A DNA stretch of 38,467 nucleotides from Clostridiales bacterium (GTDB lineage Bacteria > Bacillota > Clostridia > Lachnospirales > WQUN01). Within the stretch, counting starts at the first letter, position 1. Every line of letters begins with the position of its first letter. The DNA is taken from the NCBI GenBank assembly GCA_031269465.1, contig JAISZB010000080.1, positions 1 through 38,467 on the forward strand, given 5' to 3'. Shown here piece by piece: positions 7,774 to 16,893 of the stretch. The notes below the pieces were generated by a model, which had not been told where the DNA came from, did not search any database, and saw only the letters and a program-made list of their open reading frames with translations. Both the position numbers and the translations under genes were made by a program.

Positions 7774-7886
7774 ATTCGCCTATGGCGCATCCATTCGCCT
7801 ATGGCGCATTCATTCGCCTATGGCGCATTTCATTCGCCTATGGCGCATTCATTCGCCTATGGCGCATTCATTCGCCTTTGCGCATG
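7774..7886. repeat. 19-bp tandem repeat, five full copies plus one decayed, inside the ecf operon
   Basis: Units begin at 7774, 7793, 7812, 7832 and 7851, consensus ATTCGCCTATGGCGCATTC (19-20 bp). A sixth, altered unit starts at 7870. Each unit contains the mini-palindrome CGCC-TAT-GGCG, so the transcript could form a row of small hairpins between the ecfA fusion stop (7894) and the ecfT ribosome binding site. Uniform unit length without separate spacers rules out CRISPR. Confidence 0.92.
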
Positions 7887-7893
7887 TGCGCTC

Positions 7894-9654
7894 TCATGCT
7901 AGAAGCGGCATGATCACGTCCCTAGCGTCCTGCGTACTAAAGACGCCCTCAGGAGCGTCCCATCCCATATCGCGCATTTTCTGGCACAGATAAGCGGCTT
8001 GGGGAGCTGCCAAGCCCATTTGCTCGAGTTCCTGAACATGGGAGAAAACCTCTTCGGGGGTTCCTGTCAAAGCGACTTTTCCTTTATTTGCAACTATGAC
8101 CCTCTCGACATGGGCGGCTATCTCCTCCATGCTGTGTGAAACCAGAATCACTGTAATATTGAGATTTTCATGCATCAGCCTGATCTGCTCCAAAATCTCA
8201 TCCCTGCCTTTGGGGTCAAGCCCTGCAGTCGGCTCATCAAGGATGAGCACATCAGGCTGCATGGCTAAAACCCCGGCAATGGCGGCGCGGCGTTTCTGAC
8301 CGCCGGATAGGTCAAAGGGAGATTTCTCGCAGACGTCTTCTCCAAGTCCCACCGCGCTGAGCGCTCTTTCGACGCGCTCTTTCACCTGCGCATCAGGAAG
8401 CCCCATATTGGACGGGCCGAAAGCGACATCCTTAAAGACTGTCATTTCAAAGAGCTGGTGCTCCGGGTACTGGAATACAAGGCCGACTCTCTGCCGTATG
8501 CTTTTCATCCTGCCCTTGTCGGCGAAGACATCCTCCCCGTCCAAGAGAACCTGCCCGGAAACCGGCTTTATCAGGGCGTTCATGTGCTGTATCAAAGTCG
8601 ACTTGCCTGAACCGGTGTGGCCAATAATGCCAATGAATTCTCCCTTTTTTATATTTAAGCTGATGTCGTCCAACGCTTTTTTTTCAAATGCAGTGCCTTC
8701 ATTGTAAATAAAGGTGAGATTTTTGATTTCGATTATGTTTTCGCTTCGTTTGGGAGGCTCTTTTGGGGCGCGCCTTCCCGGCGAAGCGCCGGGCTTAGCC
8801 CGAGCCGCCACAGCCTCCAAGGCTTCATCCATGGTCAGTATGTCGATTGGCAGCAATGGCAACTCCAATTTTTCCAGTTCAACGTTGATCTCAGATACAA
8901 GCTCGGTGGCTTGGGGAGCATCCAGTCCCAGCCGCTTCATGTTCATAGGATGGCTGAAAACCTCCCTGGGCGTACCGGACATGGCTATCCTGCCTTCATC
9001 CATAACGACGATTCTGTCCGCCTTTGCGGCTTCCTCCATGAAATGGGTGATAAGTATTATAGTGATGCCTTCCTCCCGGTTCAGCCTCATGACGGTATCT
9101 ATGACTTCTTTGCGCCCCAGCGGATCAAGCATTGCGGTGGGTTCGTCAAGGATTATGCAATTAGGGCGCATTGCCAGCACGCCTGCTATAGCCACCCGCT
9201 GCTTCTGCCCGCCGGAGAGATTATGCGGAGCGCTGCGCCTGTGATCAGCCATTTGGACTGCGTTTAAGGCCTCTTCGACCCTGCGCCTTATCTCCTTTGG
9301 ATCGATTCCGAGATTTTCCGGGCCGAAAGCCACGTCCTCCTCTACAACCGTTGCGATTATCTGATTGTCCGGGTTCTGGAAGACCATTCCCGCAGACTGC
9401 CTTACATTCCAAAGGCTGCCCTCGTCCATTGTGTTGAAGCCGTTTACCCATACAGCGCCTTCGGCGGGAAGAAGCAGAGCGTTGAAATGCTTGGCAAGGG
9501 TGGACTTTCCTGAGCCGTTTCGACCTAGGATCGCGACAAACTCTCCTTTTTTTATATTTATGTCAATACCATCAAGCGCGGGCCGGTTTTGCGCCTCGGA
9601 GCCGTCTTCTGAATACTCAGAGTATTTGAATACTATCCCTGTCCCTTTTACCAT
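7894..9654 (-). CDS. Fused EcfA1-EcfA2: both ECF ATPases in one polypeptide
   Basis: 586 aa with two complete ABC ATPase domains in one frame. First domain: Walker [10 protein letters not shown] (44-52), Q-loop FQNPDNQ (about 92-98), signature LSGGQ (146-150), Walker B IILDE (167-171), switch His204. Second: GHTGSGKST (345-353), [12 protein letters not shown] (449-453), LILDE (470-474), His507. A Pro/Arg/Lys-rich linker (about 283-305) joins them. In most Firmicutes these are two separate genes, ecfA1 and ecfA2, whose products form a heterodimer under EcfT. The start ATG has GGAGG eight bases upstream; that Shine-Dalgarno lies inside the last codons of purK (ATGGAGGATTAA), so the two genes are translationally adjacent (2-bp gap). 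All catalytic residues look intact in both halves. Confidence 0.93.
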   Translation of the reverse strand: MVKGTGIVFKYSEYSEDGSEAQNRPALDGIDINIKKGEFVAILGRNGSGKSTLAKHFNALLLPAEGAVWVNGFNTMDEGSLWNVRQSAGMVFQNPDNQIIATVVEEDVAFGPENLGIDPKEIRRRVEEALNAVQMADHRRSAPHNLSGGQKQRVAIAGVLAMRPNCIILDEPTAMLDPLGRKEVIDTVMRLNREEGITIILITHFMEEAAKADRIVVMDEGRIAMSGTPREVFSHPMNMKRLGLDAPQATELVSEINVELEKLELPLLPIDILTMDEALEAVAARAKPGASPGRRAPKEPPKRSENIIEIKNLTFIYNEGTAFEKKALDDISLNIKKGEFIGIIGHTGSGKSTLIQHMNALIKPVSGQVLLDGEDVFADKGRMKSIRQRVGLVFQYPEHQLFEMTVFKDVAFGPSNMGLPDAQVKERVERALSAVGLGEDVCEKSPFDLSGGQKRRAAIAGVLAMQPDVLILDEPTAGLDPKGRDEILEQIRLMHENLNITVILVSHSMEEIAAHVERVIVANKGKVALTGTPEEVFSHVQELEQMGLAAPQAAYLCQKMRDMGWDAPEGVFSTQDARDVIMPLLA

Positions 9655-9656
9655 GA

Positions 9657-10817
9657 TTAATCCTCCATCTTTAAGGCGCCGGCTGTCATCCTTAAAAACG
9701 AGGAAGCGGCGGCAGCCCTGCTCTCGGCTTCGGCGAGGGTTGCGCCGGTGGCTGTTACATGGCCCATTTTCCGCTTTGGCTTTGATATTTCCTTCCCGTA
9801 TATATGAACGCTTGCGCCAGGCACTTCAAGCGCCCGATCCAGGCCTGACGCGCAGGCGGGTCCGCAGGCGCCGTCCTCGCCCAGGATGTTTGCCATCACA
9901 GCGCAGCTTACAAGGCTGGGATCTCCCAGCGGAAGCCTCGCGACTGCTCGGATGTGGTTTTCGAACTGGCTGGTGCGGCACGCTTCGATTGTATAGTGCC
10001 CTGAGTTGTGAGGCCTGGGTGCCGCTTCATTGACGAGTATTCCATTTGATTTCGTGATGAAGAGCTCTATGCAGAACATGCCGACGCCTTGAAAGGCATG
10101 CATGGTTTTTTCCGCTATATTCATCGCCTCATCCGTCAACTCTCTTGAAATTTCGGCAGGAGCCCTGGTTTTCCTCAAGATGCTGTCTATGTGGGTGTTT
10201 TCAGCTACAGGATAAACAGCGATTCTGCCGTCTGCTCCCCTGCAGGCAAGGATTGAAGCCTCCAGCTTAAAATCCACCCACTGCTCCGCCATCTTTTTTC
10301 CTTTAGAGAAATAAAGGGCTTCGTCTATCCCGTCTTCGCTTGCGAGAATGAGATTTCCCTTTCCGTCATATCCTCCGAATCGGGATTTTATCATGAGCGG
10401 ATATCCGAAAAGGGAGGCGGCTTCTTCTATTTCCTGCCTGGAATCTGCGGGAAGAAAGGCAGGGGTTGGGATTCCCGCAGACTGAAGCGTCATTTTCTGC
10501 TTCAGCTTGTCTTGTATCAACAGAAGGCTGCCGGCAGACGGGTAGATTAGAAATCCTTCTGATTCCAGGCGAAGAAGAGCCTGAGCGTTTATGTGTTCGA
10601 ATTCGTATGTTACGACGTCGGAAGATGAAGCTAGGCGGCGCAACGCCTCCTCATCGCCAAAATCAGCAACTATGTGCTCATCGCAGATCGAATGGGCCGG
10701 GCAGCGCTCGGAAGGATCCAGGATGGTTACATAAAATCCCATCTTCTTGGCTTCCAGAATCATCATCTTTCCAAGCTGGCCTCCGCCTGCAATGCCTATT
10801 TTGCTAATCATATCCAT
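9657..10817 (-). CDS. purK: N5-carboxyaminoimidazole ribonucleotide synthetase
   Basis: 386 aa, normal length. PurK uses ATP and bicarbonate to carboxylate 5-aminoimidazole ribonucleotide in de novo purine synthesis; PurE then rearranges the product. Seen: the N-terminal [12 protein letters not shown] dinucleotide-type loop (residues 8-19), YEFEHIN (about 70-76), the ATP-grasp core with FGGYDGKGN (about 147-155), VAENTH, and the metal/ATP segment [13 protein letters not shown] (about 264-276). ATG chosen with AGGGGGT seven bases upstream. First gene of the operon with the ECF transporter genes; a strong promoter lies 53 bp upstream. Unusually, purE is not beside it. Confidence 0.95.
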   Translation of the reverse strand: MDMISKIGIAGGGQLGKMMILEAKKMGFYVTILDPSERCPAHSICDEHIVADFGDEEALRRLASSSDVVTYEFEHINAQALLRLESEGFLIYPSAGSLLLIQDKLKQKMTLQSAGIPTPAFLPADSRQEIEEAASLFGYPLMIKSRFGGYDGKGNLILASEDGIDEALYFSKGKKMAEQWVDFKLEASILACRGADGRIAVYPVAENTHIDSILRKTRAPAEISRELTDEAMNIAEKTMHAFQGVGMFCIELFITKSNGILVNEAAPRPHNSGHYTIEACRTSQFENHIRAVARLPLGDPSLVSCAVMANILGEDGACGPACASGLDRALEVPGASVHIYGKEISKPKRKMGHVTATGATLAEAESRAAAASSFLRMTAGALKMED

Positions 10818-10869
10818 TATCAGACCCCCTAGAGGTTATTTAGGGAAAAAGCCGCATTCATCATTACGG

Positions 10870-10898
10870 ATTATACCGCTTTGAAAGCTAATGTTCAA
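10870..10898 (-). promoter_or_regulatory. Sigma-A promoter for purK-ecfAA-ecfT
   Basis: On the minus strand: -35 TTGAAC (10893-10898), 17-bp spacer, -10 TATAAT (10870-10875). The consensus match is nearly perfect and it predicts a 5' leader of roughly 45 nt before the purK ATG at 10817. Confidence 0.8.
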
Positions 10899-11030
10899 AC
10901 ATTATTTTCATTAGAGGAGCTTTTGAAAGCATTGCGCCCAAAAGGCGGCATAATGTCATTCTAAATAGCCAGCGGGCGTTTCAACTCGATAATCGCGGCA
11001 AATTGGCGGAGCTGGAATCCCATAATTCAG

Positions 11031-11059
11031 TATACATCGCAAAATTAACGAGGTATAAT
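11031..11059 (+). promoter_or_regulatory. Possible sigma-A promoter for ftsK
   Basis: -10 TATAAT at 11054-11059, with TATACA (4 of 6 matches to TTGACA) 17 bp upstream at 11031-11036. It faces the ftsK start at 11175. The -35 is weak. Confidence 0.4.
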
Positions 11060-11174
11060 AATAGAATGCCATTACGAAACGGCTTTTGCACCATAATAGG
11101 TTTAATCCACTGACGCGGAAGCCCAGATGCTTTTGCCGAATAAAATAAAGAAGCAATCGAGAAGGAGCAGCGCA

Positions 11175-14100
11175 ATGAGCAATGAAGCAACTGATGACGG
11201 AAAGGCCGATTCCAGAAGGAGATCCAGCGGAGATAAAAGGCATATAGCCTTTCCGGCGGCAGAAATCATTAACATGGCTTCCTTTCTTTTTGGAGTGTAC
11301 ATGATCCCCGCCATCTGGTCGCGAAGCGAAACGGCTGTGGGGACGCTGGGAGGCTTTCTAGGTGATTTGATCTTTGGGATGTTTGGCGTGGGCGCGCTGA
11401 TTGTGCCGCTAGTTGTCATCGCCCTTTCCGTGAAGGGCCTTTTTTTCAAGGATAATTTTATAGGCTTCGGCAGGTATTTCCTGGCTGCGCTGATATTTCT
11501 ATTCTTTATCAGCCTGGTGCATTTGATGCAGAGGGCGGATTACATAGAGACGTCGATGGATGCCGAGGAATACGCTATTGAGTATTTCACTCAAGGGTCT
11601 TATGAAAACGGGGGCTACATGGGCGGCGTGATTGGAGATTTCGTTGCGGGGTTTCTGGGCAGGGCATGGGCGATGGTGCTTTTGGCGACGCTTCTGGCGG
11701 CTCTTGCAATCAAGTTAATGGGAAAATCCATAGGCGGCACCATAACGTACGGAGTAGAGGCGCTAATGCGGTTGATGGACAGCATGAGGGAAATGTTCTC
11801 AAGGGTTGACGAAAACGGCGAGGAAAAGGACGAGTACGAGGAAAGGGTTCAAAAGCCCGATCAAGACGAAATTTCTAAAGTCAAGAGGGTTCGGGTGAAG
11901 AAGATCAGGCAAGTCTCCGCGCCTCCAAAGCCGCTTTACATAGAAGCCTCCAAAAAGCCGCAAAAGCCTACAGTAAAGGCAATCCCCAAGTCCAAGCCGC
12001 AAGAGGCGGCGCAAATCCAGGTCGCGCCTCGCGTGCGGACTAAGAGCGCGCCTCCTCCCCCTGTATCGAGCGTTGGCAAGCGCAGCGCCCCTGCCGCGGA
12101 AAGCGAGAATTCAATCCAGCTCATTTTCGAAGAGATGCCAAAAAAACGCAGGCCTCAGCTCCAATCGGAAATTATCACGCTTGAGGAGCCCCCTCAGGAG
12201 GAAGACGAAATCACCATCAGAGGCTTGGTAGATGAAGAGGACGAGACCCCTCACGCAATAGATTTGCTCGGGACAAATTCTTTGCGGAGCGCCGCCAAGA
12301 AGCAGCCTTTGCAGCCAAACGCCTTGCCGTCCGCTCGAAGGCTTCAGCCGCCGACAGGCCCTCCCGAAAACTCTTTCGAATATGCGCCAGATAACATAAA
12401 GGGATATCGAAACGAGTCCCAGAAGCCTTCCTCCGGCAGCGTTTTCAGAGAAAAGGCTTCCTCAGCGGACGGTTTGGGGGAACCAGTCCTTGCAGGAGGC
12501 GGGATAGAATTCTATGATTCCGATTTCAGCTACGATGATGGCAACTGGCTTTATGACAAGGAGGGTGACGGCAGCGAGGATGAGGCGGCCGCTGCTCTTG
12601 AATTTGACAATGAGCCTGCGGCAGCGGAGAAATCCGGAGGAGTCTACGTCCCTCCAGGCGGGAGGCAGAGCGAAGTGTTTTTGGGAGATCAAGAACCCGC
12701 AGCCATAAGATCCATGTCAATACCCGCAAACTCGAATGAGGAGAGCATGTATAAAAGCTTCAAGCTGCCGCCGATTGAGCTCTTGAACAAGAACGCGTAC
12801 GCTTCTTCGAGCGAGTCGCGGGCCAGGATACGGGAAAACTCGAAAAAGCTTGAGGATACGCTGAGAAACTTCAAAGTAGAGGCCAAGGTGGTGGGGGTGA
12901 GCATAGGCCCCACTGTCACCAGGTACGAGCTTGCGCCTGGACAAGGCGTTAAGGTCAGCTCAATAGCGAATCTTTCAAATGACTTGGCGCTAAGCCTCGC
13001 TGCGCAAGGGATACGCATAGAGGCGCCAATACCAGGAAAGTCAGCCGTGGGAGTAGAAATACCCAATAAAGACATGCAGTCGGTATACCTCAGGGAGATA
13101 CTTGAGGATGAAATTTTTAAGAAGTTCCCTTCAAAGCTGGCATTTGCGGTAGGAAAAGACATCGCCGGAAACACCGTGGTCGCGGACGTTGAAAAGATGC
13201 CCCACCTTCTGATAGCCGGAGCGACGGGTTCAGGCAAGAGCGTCTGCATCAATACGCTGATTGCAAGCATACTCTACAAGGCTAAGCCGAATGAAATAAA
13301 GCTTTTAATGATAGATCCCAAAGTTGTGGAGCTGAGCGTATACAACGGCATACCCCATCTTTTGGCCCCGGTCGTGACGGATCCCAAGAAGGCTGCAGCG
13401 ACGCTGGGGTGGGCCGTCACTGAAATGGACATAAGATACAATCTTTTCGCCGAGGCCAATGTGCGAGAGCTTAAAAGCTACAACCATCAGAAGGCGGCAA
13501 AGGGCGAGAAGGACATATTGCCTCAGATTGTAATTATAATCGATGAACTCGCGGATCTAATGATGATGGCCAAGGGCGAGATTGAAGAGCTGATCTGCCG
13601 ATTGGCACAAAAGGCCAGGGCGGCCGGCCTGCACTTGATAATAGCCACCCAAAGGCCTTCAGTCGATGTCATAACAGGACTCATCAAAGCCAACATACCT
13701 TCAAGGCTGGCATTCGCGGTGTCTTCAGGAACAGATTCCAGGACGGTTTTAGACATGACCGGAGCTGAAAAGCTTCTGGGAAAAGGGGACATGCTGTTTC
13801 TGCCTGTGGGCTTGAACAAGCCTATTCGAGTCCAGTGCGGCTTTATCTCCGATCAAGAGGTGGAAAAGATTGTTGAGTTCCTGAAAAGCCAGCAGGAAGC
13901 TACGTATGACAAAGAGATGGTGGAGAAGATAACAGACTCCAGCCGCTTGGCTGACTCCGACAAAGATATGGATGAGTTTTACAAGGAAGCGGTGGAATTT
14001 CTTATGACAAAGGGCAAAGCATCCGCTTCAATGCTTCAAAGGCAGTTTAGAATAGGCTATAACCGAGCCTCCAGGCTTATTGAAGACTTGGAGGCGCATG

Positions 14101-14180
14101 GAATCGTAGGGCCTGAAGATGGAAGCAAGCCAAGGAAGCTGCTTATTACCATGGAGCAGTGGAGAAGAGGCGGAGGCTGA
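11175..14180 (+). CDS. ftsK: FtsK/SpoIIIE family DNA translocase
   Basis: 1001 aa membrane-anchored hexameric DNA pump that clears chromosomal DNA from the division septum (or moves it into the forespore in spore formers). Order seen: about four membrane segments (about 32-180), a long Pro/Lys/Glu-rich linker (about 200-520), then the motor with Walker A GATGSGKS (682-689) and Walker B IVIIIDELADLMMM (D790). A C-terminal winged-helix gamma domain (about 935-995, QRQFRIGYNRASRLI) reads polar DNA guide sequences. Start set at the second in-frame ATG because GAAGGAG stands seven bases before it; the ATG at 11127 has no such signal. Longer than B. subtilis SpoIIIE (about 790 aa) because of the linker. 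First gene of the ftsK-rimO-pgsA-cinA-recA-recX cluster; no clear terminator follows. Confidence 0.95.
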   Translation: MSNEATDDGKADSRRRSSGDKRHIAFPAAEIINMASFLFGVYMIPAIWSRSETAVGTLGGFLGDLIFGMFGVGALIVPLVVIALSVKGLFFKDNFIGFGRYFLAALIFLFFISLVHLMQRADYIETSMDAEEYAIEYFTQGSYENGGYMGGVIGDFVAGFLGRAWAMVLLATLLAALAIKLMGKSIGGTITYGVEALMRLMDSMREMFSRVDENGEEKDEYEERVQKPDQDEISKVKRVRVKKIRQVSAPPKPLYIEASKKPQKPTVKAIPKSKPQEAAQIQVAPRVRTKSAPPPPVSSVGKRSAPAAESENSIQLIFEEMPKKRRPQLQSEIITLEEPPQEEDEITIRGLVDEEDETPHAIDLLGTNSLRSAAKKQPLQPNALPSARRLQPPTGPPENSFEYAPDNIKGYRNESQKPSSGSVFREKASSADGLGEPVLAGGGIEFYDSDFSYDDGNWLYDKEGDGSEDEAAAALEFDNEPAAAEKSGGVYVPPGGRQSEVFLGDQEPAAIRSMSIPANSNEESMYKSFKLPPIELLNKNAYASSSESRARIRENSKKLEDTLRNFKVEAKVVGVSIGPTVTRYELAPGQGVKVSSIANLSNDLALSLAAQGIRIEAPIPGKSAVGVEIPNKDMQSVYLREILEDEIFKKFPSKLAFAVGKDIAGNTVVADVEKMPHLLIAGATGSGKSVCINTLIASILYKAKPNEIKLLMIDPKVVELSVYNGIPHLLAPVVTDPKKAAATLGWAVTEMDIRYNLFAEANVRELKSYNHQKAAKGEKDILPQIVIIIDELADLMMMAKGEIEELICRLAQKARAAGLHLIIATQRPSVDVITGLIKANIPSRLAFAVSSGTDSRTVLDMTGAEKLLGKGDMLFLPVGLNKPIRVQCGFISDQEVEKIVEFLKSQQEATYDKEMVEKITDSSRLADSDKDMDEFYKEAVEFLMTKGKASASMLQRQFRIGYNRASRLIEDLEAHGIVGPEDGSKPRKLLITMEQWRRGGG

Positions 14181-14668
14181 GAAATAAACCGGCGCTCATT
14201 TGATGAAAATCGGTTTAGACTTACAGCATATGAAGGCGCTTGCATGCAAGCTTGATTTTTCAGCTTCTCCATGTATATTCAAGCTCCACAATCGTTGCCT
14301 TTGACAGCAATAGGCATAGAAAAACCTCTGCCAGGCGAAATAATGAAGCAAAGGAAATTCCGCTCAATCTACCCTGATTGGACGGAATTTTTTAAAAGAA
14401 AAAATATGCGCCTGCAGGCCCAAGTACCAATAGGTAAAAATGGAAGGCAGGATAAAACTTTCCGTTTCTTCGAATATTTCGAACAAAAGACTTGCAAGAG
14501 CCTCGGATTTTTTGTATACTTCATGGAGACGCAGCGAATCTTAATCTCTTCTGGCGAAGTTCAGGAGCATTATGCCGATATGCGGCAAAATGCGCTTGAA
14601 AATCGGCGCGGCATGATCGAGACTGGGCATAACGCCAAGACCTCGAGGCGGATATGCTAAAGCGCACA
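14181..14668. other. Intergenic after ftsK, no convincing gene
   Basis: Contains a weak TAAACCG/CGGTTTA stem just after the ftsK stop, a perfect GCTTGCATGCAAGC palindrome near 14238, and an open frame (14271-14660) without a ribosome binding site or recognisable protein features. Confidence 0.4.
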
Positions 14669-14788
14669 GGATATACTGATTTGCATATGAACTGCATATT
14701 TTGGGGCTAGACGGCAGAGCGTGAATGCGGATATACTGATTTGCATATGAACTGCATATTTTAGGGCTAGAGGCCAGCGCCTGAATGT
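14669..14788. repeat. 60-bp tandem direct duplication
   Basis: 14669-14728 and 14729-14788 are close copies, each starting GGATATACTGATTTGCATAT and ending GTGAATG-like sequence. The unit contains the TATACTGATTTGCA end of the short dispersed repeat, so this may be a duplicated repeat end. Confidence 0.8.
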
Positions 14789-14805
14789 GATGATCAAGCT
14801 CAAAA

Positions 14806-15029
14806 TATACCGCTTTTCATCAAATGTTCTTTTTTTGTTGATTATCCACTGAATGGCGCGATTGATATCGGCATTTTGCACTCGCTGTATAATCAACAAA
14901 AAAAGGCAGTTTAGTACGAAAATACATTTCATGTACATTTGTCCATGCCTCAAACACACAATTGACTTTATATTTTCACTCTTGGCGGTGAAGCGTAGCG
15001 ACAAAGGGGTTTATATGAAAAGCAGTATA
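14806..15029 (+). repeat. MITE-like element, long class, copy 2
   Basis: 224 bp. Ends TATACCGCTTTTCATCAAAT and TTTATATGAAAAGCAGTATA form a terminal inverted repeat with TA at each edge. The interior carries the palindromic arm pair (GTTGATTATCC...TATAATCAAC) plus an extra block of about 95 bp shared with 21089, 21661 and 27510 (TTTAGTACGAAAATACATTT, GCCTCAAACACAC, GGCGGTGAAGCG). On the minus strand an ATG-led frame, MSLRFTAKSENIK..., runs through the element. It lies 92 bp before rimO. Confidence 0.88.
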
Positions 15030-15121
15030 GGTGCATTTGAATGCGCGTCGGCATATTTTAAAGCTGCCATCGGCATAAATGCATCTGGAAGGAGCGGCGG
15101 CCTGTCTGGCTGCGGGTTGCG

Positions 15122-16453
15122 ATGAAGATACATGTAGTTTCCCTGGGCTGCGACAAAAATCTTGTCGACAGTGAGGCGATGATAGGGCTGATGAGGGACG
15201 GAGGCCACGAGTTTACGATGTCTGCCGAGGAAGCCGACGCTATAATAGTCAATACTTGCGGATTCATAGCAAGCGCGTCCCGAGAAGGGATACGGGTTAT
15301 CCTCGAAATGGCGGAATACAAAGAAAACAGCAGATGCCGGTTTTTAGTAGTTACAGGATGCATGGCGCAGCGCTATAAAGATGAGATTTTCAAAGAGCTT
15401 CCAGAGGTGGATGCAGTAATAGGGCTTGAGGAAATGCACAGGATAGGAGATATTTTGCCCATTTCAGGAAGCGCCGAAGAAAAGCCCTGCGTTTTCGGAG
15501 ATGGAGATTTCTCCCTGTCCGGCGCATATCTAAAAAGAACCGCCAGCACTATGGGATTCGCGTATCTGAAGATAGCGGAAGGCTGCGACAATCGCTGCAG
15601 CTACTGCACTATTCCAAGCATCAAAGGGAGATATAGAAGCCGCCCGATTGAAAATGTACTGGAAGAGGCGAAGTCTTTGGCGGCGCAAGGCGTCAGGGAG
15701 CTGGTTCTGGTGGCCCAGGACACTACCCTCTACGGCTCGGACTTTGGAAAAGCGATGCTTCCAGAGCTTCTGCGAAAGCTTTCGGAAATAGAGTCTATAG
15801 CGTGGATTCGCATTCTATACGCTTACCCCGAGCGCCTGACTCAGGAGATAATTGATGAGATGGCGTCAAACCCCAAGGTATGCCATTATATTGACATGCC
15901 CATACAGCATTCCAGCGCAAGCATTCTTAAGAGAATGGGCCGGGGCGAGACGAAGCTTCGAAGCGTCATCGAAGCCTTAAGAAGCGCCATGCCGGATATT
16001 GCCGTCAGAACGACCCTGATTGCAGGCTTTCCGGGAGAAACCGAGGAAGAATTCAAGGGCCTGGTTGAGTTCATCAAAGAAATCCGCTTTGACAGGCTGG
16101 GCGTTTTTGCCTACTCGCGGGAAGAGGGGACTCCAGCGGCTGATATGCCGAATCAGATAGATGAAAAAGTCAAGGCTTTCAGGCTGGACAAGCTGATGAA
16201 AATCCAAAAGAAGATTTCCATGGAAAAAAACAAGATGATGATAGGGAAGACGCTTGATGTAATAGTTGACGGCAGAATAGCTGATGATGAAAGTCAGGAC
16301 GGCAGGGCGTACTGCGCCAGAAGCTACCGAGACTGCTATGAGTTGGACGGGATGGTATTTTTCAATAGCTTTGAAGAGTTTGAGTCTGGAGCATTCGTAC
16401 GAGTTGAAGTGACTGGCAGCGGGGACTATGACCTGTACGCCCGTCTCATTTGA
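15122..16453 (+). CDS. rimO: Ribosomal protein S12 methylthiotransferase RimO
   Basis: 443 aa radical-SAM enzyme that adds a methylthio group to an aspartate of ribosomal protein S12. The N-terminal UPF0004 domain has the three cluster cysteines C10 (VVSLGCDKNLVD, diagnostic of RimO rather than MiaB), C46 (NTCGF) and C80 (TGCMAQRY). The radical-SAM motif is C155-x3-C159-x2-C162 in AEGCDNRCSYCTIP. A C-terminal TRAM domain occupies about 370-443. Length is standard. The Shine-Dalgarno is weak (CGGGTTGCG), but the ATG gives the canonical N-terminus. Second gene of the cluster, separated from ftsK by repeat DNA. Confidence 0.96.
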   Translation: MKIHVVSLGCDKNLVDSEAMIGLMRDGGHEFTMSAEEADAIIVNTCGFIASASREGIRVILEMAEYKENSRCRFLVVTGCMAQRYKDEIFKELPEVDAVIGLEEMHRIGDILPISGSAEEKPCVFGDGDFSLSGAYLKRTASTMGFAYLKIAEGCDNRCSYCTIPSIKGRYRSRPIENVLEEAKSLAAQGVRELVLVAQDTTLYGSDFGKAMLPELLRKLSEIESIAWIRILYAYPERLTQEIIDEMASNPKVCHYIDMPIQHSSASILKRMGRGETKLRSVIEALRSAMPDIAVRTTLIAGFPGETEEEFKGLVEFIKEIRFDRLGVFAYSREEGTPAADMPNQIDEKVKAFRLDKLMKIQKKISMEKNKMMIGKTLDVIVDGRIADDESQDGRAYCARSYRDCYELDGMVFFNSFEEFESGAFVRVEVTGSGDYDLYARLI

Positions 16454-16674
16454 AAATGAAGCGGAGGTAAACAGCCCGCTGCCTTATGCAACTGAATCAA
16501 GCGTCAAAATACGCGCATGGCTATCAATTGCTGGGTCTTTAAACTCTAGCGGGGACTGCGCTGCGTCCATTGACGCAAGCGCTGATTCTACAATGTTCTT
16601 ACATGTGCATACTTATTTTTTGCCCAGCTAAGTTTGAAGACGCCAATTGTTCTACTGCGAGAAAATGCGCGGCG
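16454..16674. other. Spacer between rimO and the iscB remnant
   Basis: No supported gene, terminator or promoter. It may be further-decayed transposon sequence, but I cannot align it to iscB. Confidence 0.35.
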
Positions 16675-16802
16675 GGCAAAAAGGGCTTTGAAGGCGGTCG
16701 AATGGATATTTTGACGTCCGCGCGCAAGACGGCGAGAAAATAAGCATGGGCATAAGCTTCAAGAAATTCAAGCCATTGGCGCTAACCGTACTACTTATCT
16801 AG
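16675..16802 (+). pseudogene. iscB: iscB C-terminal remnant A, upstream of pgsA
   Basis: After a frameshift the sequence reads KKGFEGGR then GYFDVRAQDG and ISMGISFKKFKPLAL, matching the last domain of IscB (the RNA-guided HNH/RuvC ancestor of Cas9), where the pattern is G-(F/Y)-I-x-G-R-R...G-x-F-D-(I/V)-R...D-G-x-K-(I/V)...(I/A)-S-x-K-K-L. It is homologous to remnant B at 23700. Only the end of the gene is left. Confidence 0.65.
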
Positions 16803-16814
16803 CCGAAAGGAGGG

Positions 16815-16886
16815 GGCGCATTCCTCTCTTGCCTAATGTCTCAGGGCTAAAGCCCTTTGATTTTTGAGGCGGGAGTCCCCTGCGCC
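16815..16886 (+). mobile_element. IscB-element right-end hairpin A, touching the pgsA start
   Basis: Outer stem GGCGCA (16815-16820) / TGCGCC (16881-16886), inner CCTC...GGGAG region and a tip AGGGCTAAAGCCCT. The ground plan matches the hairpin at 23961-24018 although the tip differs (there ATGCC-TGGC-GGCAT), so structure is better conserved than sequence. Such hairpins follow tnpB/iscB genes in IS200/IS605-type elements. The pgsA ATG begins eight bases further on, at TGATGAA. Confidence 0.65.
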
Positions 16887-16893
16887 AAATCTG

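Noticed and set aside
7774..7886. CRISPR array
   Set aside because: Units are directly contiguous 19-20 bp copies without unique spacers and there are no cas genes.
8714..9244. Plus-strand 176-aa frame inside the ecfA fusion
   Set aside because: Shadow of a strongly supported ABC ATPase on the other strand.
14271..14660. 129-aa protein between ftsK and rimO
   Set aside because: No Shine-Dalgarno before the start, no family likeness, biased composition and overlap with repeat DNA.
16801..16893. Riboswitch or structured leader controlling pgsA
   Set aside because: The same structure and flanks occur before an unrelated hydrolase gene together with IscB-like protein remnants, so a transposon right end explains it better.
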